Shown: positions 14,504 through 15,946 of the stretch, one piece after another
Layout of the letters: each line of letters begins with the position of its first letter
Numbering within the stretch: the first letter of the stretch is position 1
DNA from: CAZMNY01 sp964567745
GTDB taxonomy: Bacteria; Planctomycetota; Planctomycetia; Pirellulales; Pirellulaceae
Assembly (NCBI GenBank): GCA_964567745.1
Contig: CAZMNY010000071.1
Coordinates: 1 to 15,946, forward strand
Direction of reading: 5' to 3'
Length of the DNA stretch: 15,946 bases
Position numbers and translations under genes: made by a program
Notes under the pieces: generated by a model
What the model was told of the DNA's origin: nothing
Databases searched by the model: none
What the model saw: only the letters and a program-made list of their open reading frames with translations

Positions 14504-15842
14504 CGCAACGGCTCCGCGCGGCAACTGGTTGCTGGGGCACCTGCCAGCACTGCTGAACCGCCCGCTCGCACTGCTCGATGCGTGCGCCGGAGCCGCAGTT
14601 CCATTGCGGCTGGGCAAGACGGCGTGGCTGATTCTTGAGCCGAGTGACGTACAGCACATTCTTACCGACGAACTCGGAATCTATACGAAGGGGCGTGCAT
14701 TTTCGTTCGGCGGAAAGCTCTACGGCAACAGCATGTTGGTGAGTGAGGGAGCTGAACACCAACAACAGGCGAAACTTGTTGGCGGACTGTTCTACGAGCA
14801 CGCGGCGAGTTCGTTTCTGCAACCGGCGATCGATGTGACTGTTGCGTGGCGCGATCGCTGGGTCGATGGTGAACCGTTTGATCTTTGGCAAGCGCTCGTT
14901 GAGTTGACTCTAGCGATCAGCAGTCGCGCGATTTTTGGAGACGACTATCTTCCGGACTGGCTCACATCGAAGAGTGATGATCGCGTTGGCGACATTCTGA
15001 ATTCCTACGACGTGGCAATGGGGCACGTCGCGAAACAGAATTTCTCACTGCTTCCGTTGCCTGACTGGATTCCAACTCCAGCGAATCGACGATACAACCT
15101 CGCGATTCGATTGCTCAACGACGCGTTCGCAGATTCTGTTCGTCGACGAGAAGGCGGCCGGGCAGAGGGGGGATTTCTGGACGTTCTACTGCGTCAGCAC
15201 AGGGAGGCCCCCGACACTTTGAGCCGAAACGAGCTCCGAGATCAGGCGTTAGTTCTGACGTTAGGCGGCTACGAGTCTTCTGCCAGCACGCTGTGCTGGA
15301 GTCTGCTGCTGATAGGCCGTGATCCCGCCATCGATGCCGCCGTGCGCGAGGAAATTTATCGTGTCTGTCCAACCGACGCGCCCACCGCGGCCATCGTTGA
15401 GCAACTCGAGTACACGGCATGCGCGTTTTCGGAGACATTACGTCTCTATCCCCCTCCCTGGCTGATTCCGCGCACACCGTCTGCGGAAGATACGCTTCCG
15501 TGTGGTCAAACGCTGAAGGCAGGTACGCAGGTGTTCTTGAGTCCGTACCGAACTCAGCGGGATCCGCGCTGGTTTGCTGATCCGCTCCGGTTCGACCCGG
15601 CCCGGTTTGCGAATGGACGAGCGAAAGAACTTCCGCCCGGAAGTTACATTCCGTTTGGTGGCGGACGGCGTCGATGTATTGGCGAGTCTGTCTCGCGTAG
15701 GCAGCTTGTGTTGATCCTGGCAAGCCTGCTGAAGGACCATCGCTTCGAGTTGGTCGATGGCGTGCTGCCAGCGCCTGCACCTGTCCTCACGCTTCGTCCC
15801 GCTGCGCCTGTGATGGTGCGCATGCAACGCGTCTCGGATTGA
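14487..15842 (+). CDS. Cytochrome P450, tailoring oxidase of the isonitrile operon
   Basis: The protein has 451 residues with no N-terminal membrane anchor, so it is a soluble bacterial-type P450. The proline-poor N-terminal hinge reads PRGNWLLGHLP. The I-helix has LTLGGYESSAS (258-268), where the usual acidic-threonine pair (E/D-T) is E-S at 263-264. The K-helix ExxR is E316-R319 (ETLR). The heme-binding loop FGGGRRRCIG has the ligand at C397. All essential elements are present. It begins 17 bases before the prenyltransferase ends, with GGAGG upstream (14470-14474), so it is translationally coupled. Its place after the prenyltransferase suggests oxidation or ring closure of the prenylated isonitrile, but the substrate is inferred only from context. 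Redox partners are not encoded in the window. Confidence 0.9.
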   Translation: MPSASDATAPRGNWLLGHLPALLNRPLALLDACAGAAVPLRLGKTAWLILEPSDVQHILTDELGIYTKGRAFSFGGKLYGNSMLVSEGAEHQQQAKLVGGLFYEHAASSFLQPAIDVTVAWRDRWVDGEPFDLWQALVELTLAISSRAIFGDDYLPDWLTSKSDDRVGDILNSYDVAMGHVAKQNFSLLPLPDWIPTPANRRYNLAIRLLNDAFADSVRRREGGRAEGGFLDVLLRQHREAPDTLSRNELRDQALVLTLGGYESSASTLCWSLLLIGRDPAIDAAVREEIYRVCPTDAPTAAIVEQLEYTACAFSETLRLYPPPWLIPRTPSAEDTLPCGQTLKAGTQVFLSPYRTQRDPRWFADPLRFDPARFANGRAKELPPGSYIPFGGGRRRCIGESVSRRQLVLILASLLKDHRFELVDGVLPAPAPVLTLRPAAPVMVRMQRVSD

Positions 15843-15853
15843 GAGTGAACACA

Positions 15854-15946
15854 ATGGCCAGCACACGAGTGTTGTTGACAGCCCCACCAACTGTACTGGA
15901 CCAGCGACTTTTGCGCACCGCAATTTTCCGCAACCCAACTGCCGTT
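15854..15946 (+). CDS. Start of a further operon gene, cut by the window end
   Basis: ATG at 15854, 11 bases after the P450 stop, opens a frame of 31 codons that runs off the window without a stop. The visible part begins MASTRVLLTAPPTVLDQ. The RVLLTAPP segment resembles the first beta strand and turn of several Rossmann-like proteins, including cobalamin-binding radical SAM enzymes (which often start xVLLVNPP), but this is too little for an assignment. The close spacing makes it a probable member of the same operon. Confidence 0.55.
   Translation, partial: MASTRVLLTAPPTVLDQRLLRTAIFRNPTAV

Noticed and set aside
15115..15780. 221-codon minus-strand open frame
   Set aside because: Antisense to the P450 heme and ExxR regions, which are unmistakable.
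1..15946. CRISPR array, tRNA, rRNA or riboswitch
   Set aside because: No regularly spaced short direct repeats and no recognisable structural RNA were seen; the repeats present are IS and MITE ends.

Overview
The window looks like a chromosomal segment of a planctomycete (Planctomycetota). The main evidence is a very long secreted PQQ-dehydrogenase/multiheme protein with the planctomycete-type heme-binding C-terminus. A zinc-ribbon/TM2 membrane protein, a planctomycete-like tyrosine recombinase remnant and GC-rich coding sequence with mostly weak Shine-Dalgarno signals agree with this. The assignment is inferred from protein family resemblance, not from a database search.

Positions 1-2975 are an unstable strip. 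An IS right end enters from the left edge (1-53) and a TM2-domain protein follows (251-694). The C-terminal piece of a tyrosine recombinase (858-1052) is cut by a complete 1.5-kb IS (1055-2568) that has terminal inverted repeats, a possible 3-bp target duplication and a transposase broken by one amber codon. Beyond it lie a 38-codon gene remnant and a 159-163 bp MITE with 33-bp inverted repeats. Positions 2975-5917 (minus strand) hold the 980-residue PQQ-type dehydrogenase/tri-heme protein with its own promoter candidate.

Positions 5918-10430 alternate cargo genes with decayed copies of the same IS family. In order these are a 43-codon ORF (6526), IS copy 2 (5' truncated, internally deleted at a short repeat), a Tat-exported metallophosphoesterase (7781-8788), IS copy 3 (only the 3' third), a small cupin protein (9602-10009) and IS copy 4 (a 396-bp internally deleted derivative with both ends).

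Positions 10996-15946 are the most interesting part: a tightly packed plus-strand biosynthetic operon. Its first gene encodes a TetR-type regulator fused to an isonitrile (isocyanide) synthase of the PvcA/DIT1 family. It overlaps a PvcB/TauD-like Fe(II)/2-oxoglutarate oxygenase. Next comes an ABBA-type (NphB/Orf2-like) aromatic prenyltransferase, which overlaps a cytochrome P450. A further gene starts 11 bp after the P450 and leaves the window. By analogy with the cyanobacterial hapalindole/ambiguine pathway, the likely logic has three steps. An aromatic amino acid is converted to its isonitrile, oxidative decarboxylation or desaturation gives a vinyl isonitrile, and this is prenylated and then oxidised by the P450. 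Finding this set in what looks like a planctomycete, with the regulator fused to the first enzyme, is the main discovery candidate. No rRNA, tRNA, CRISPR or riboswitch was recognised.
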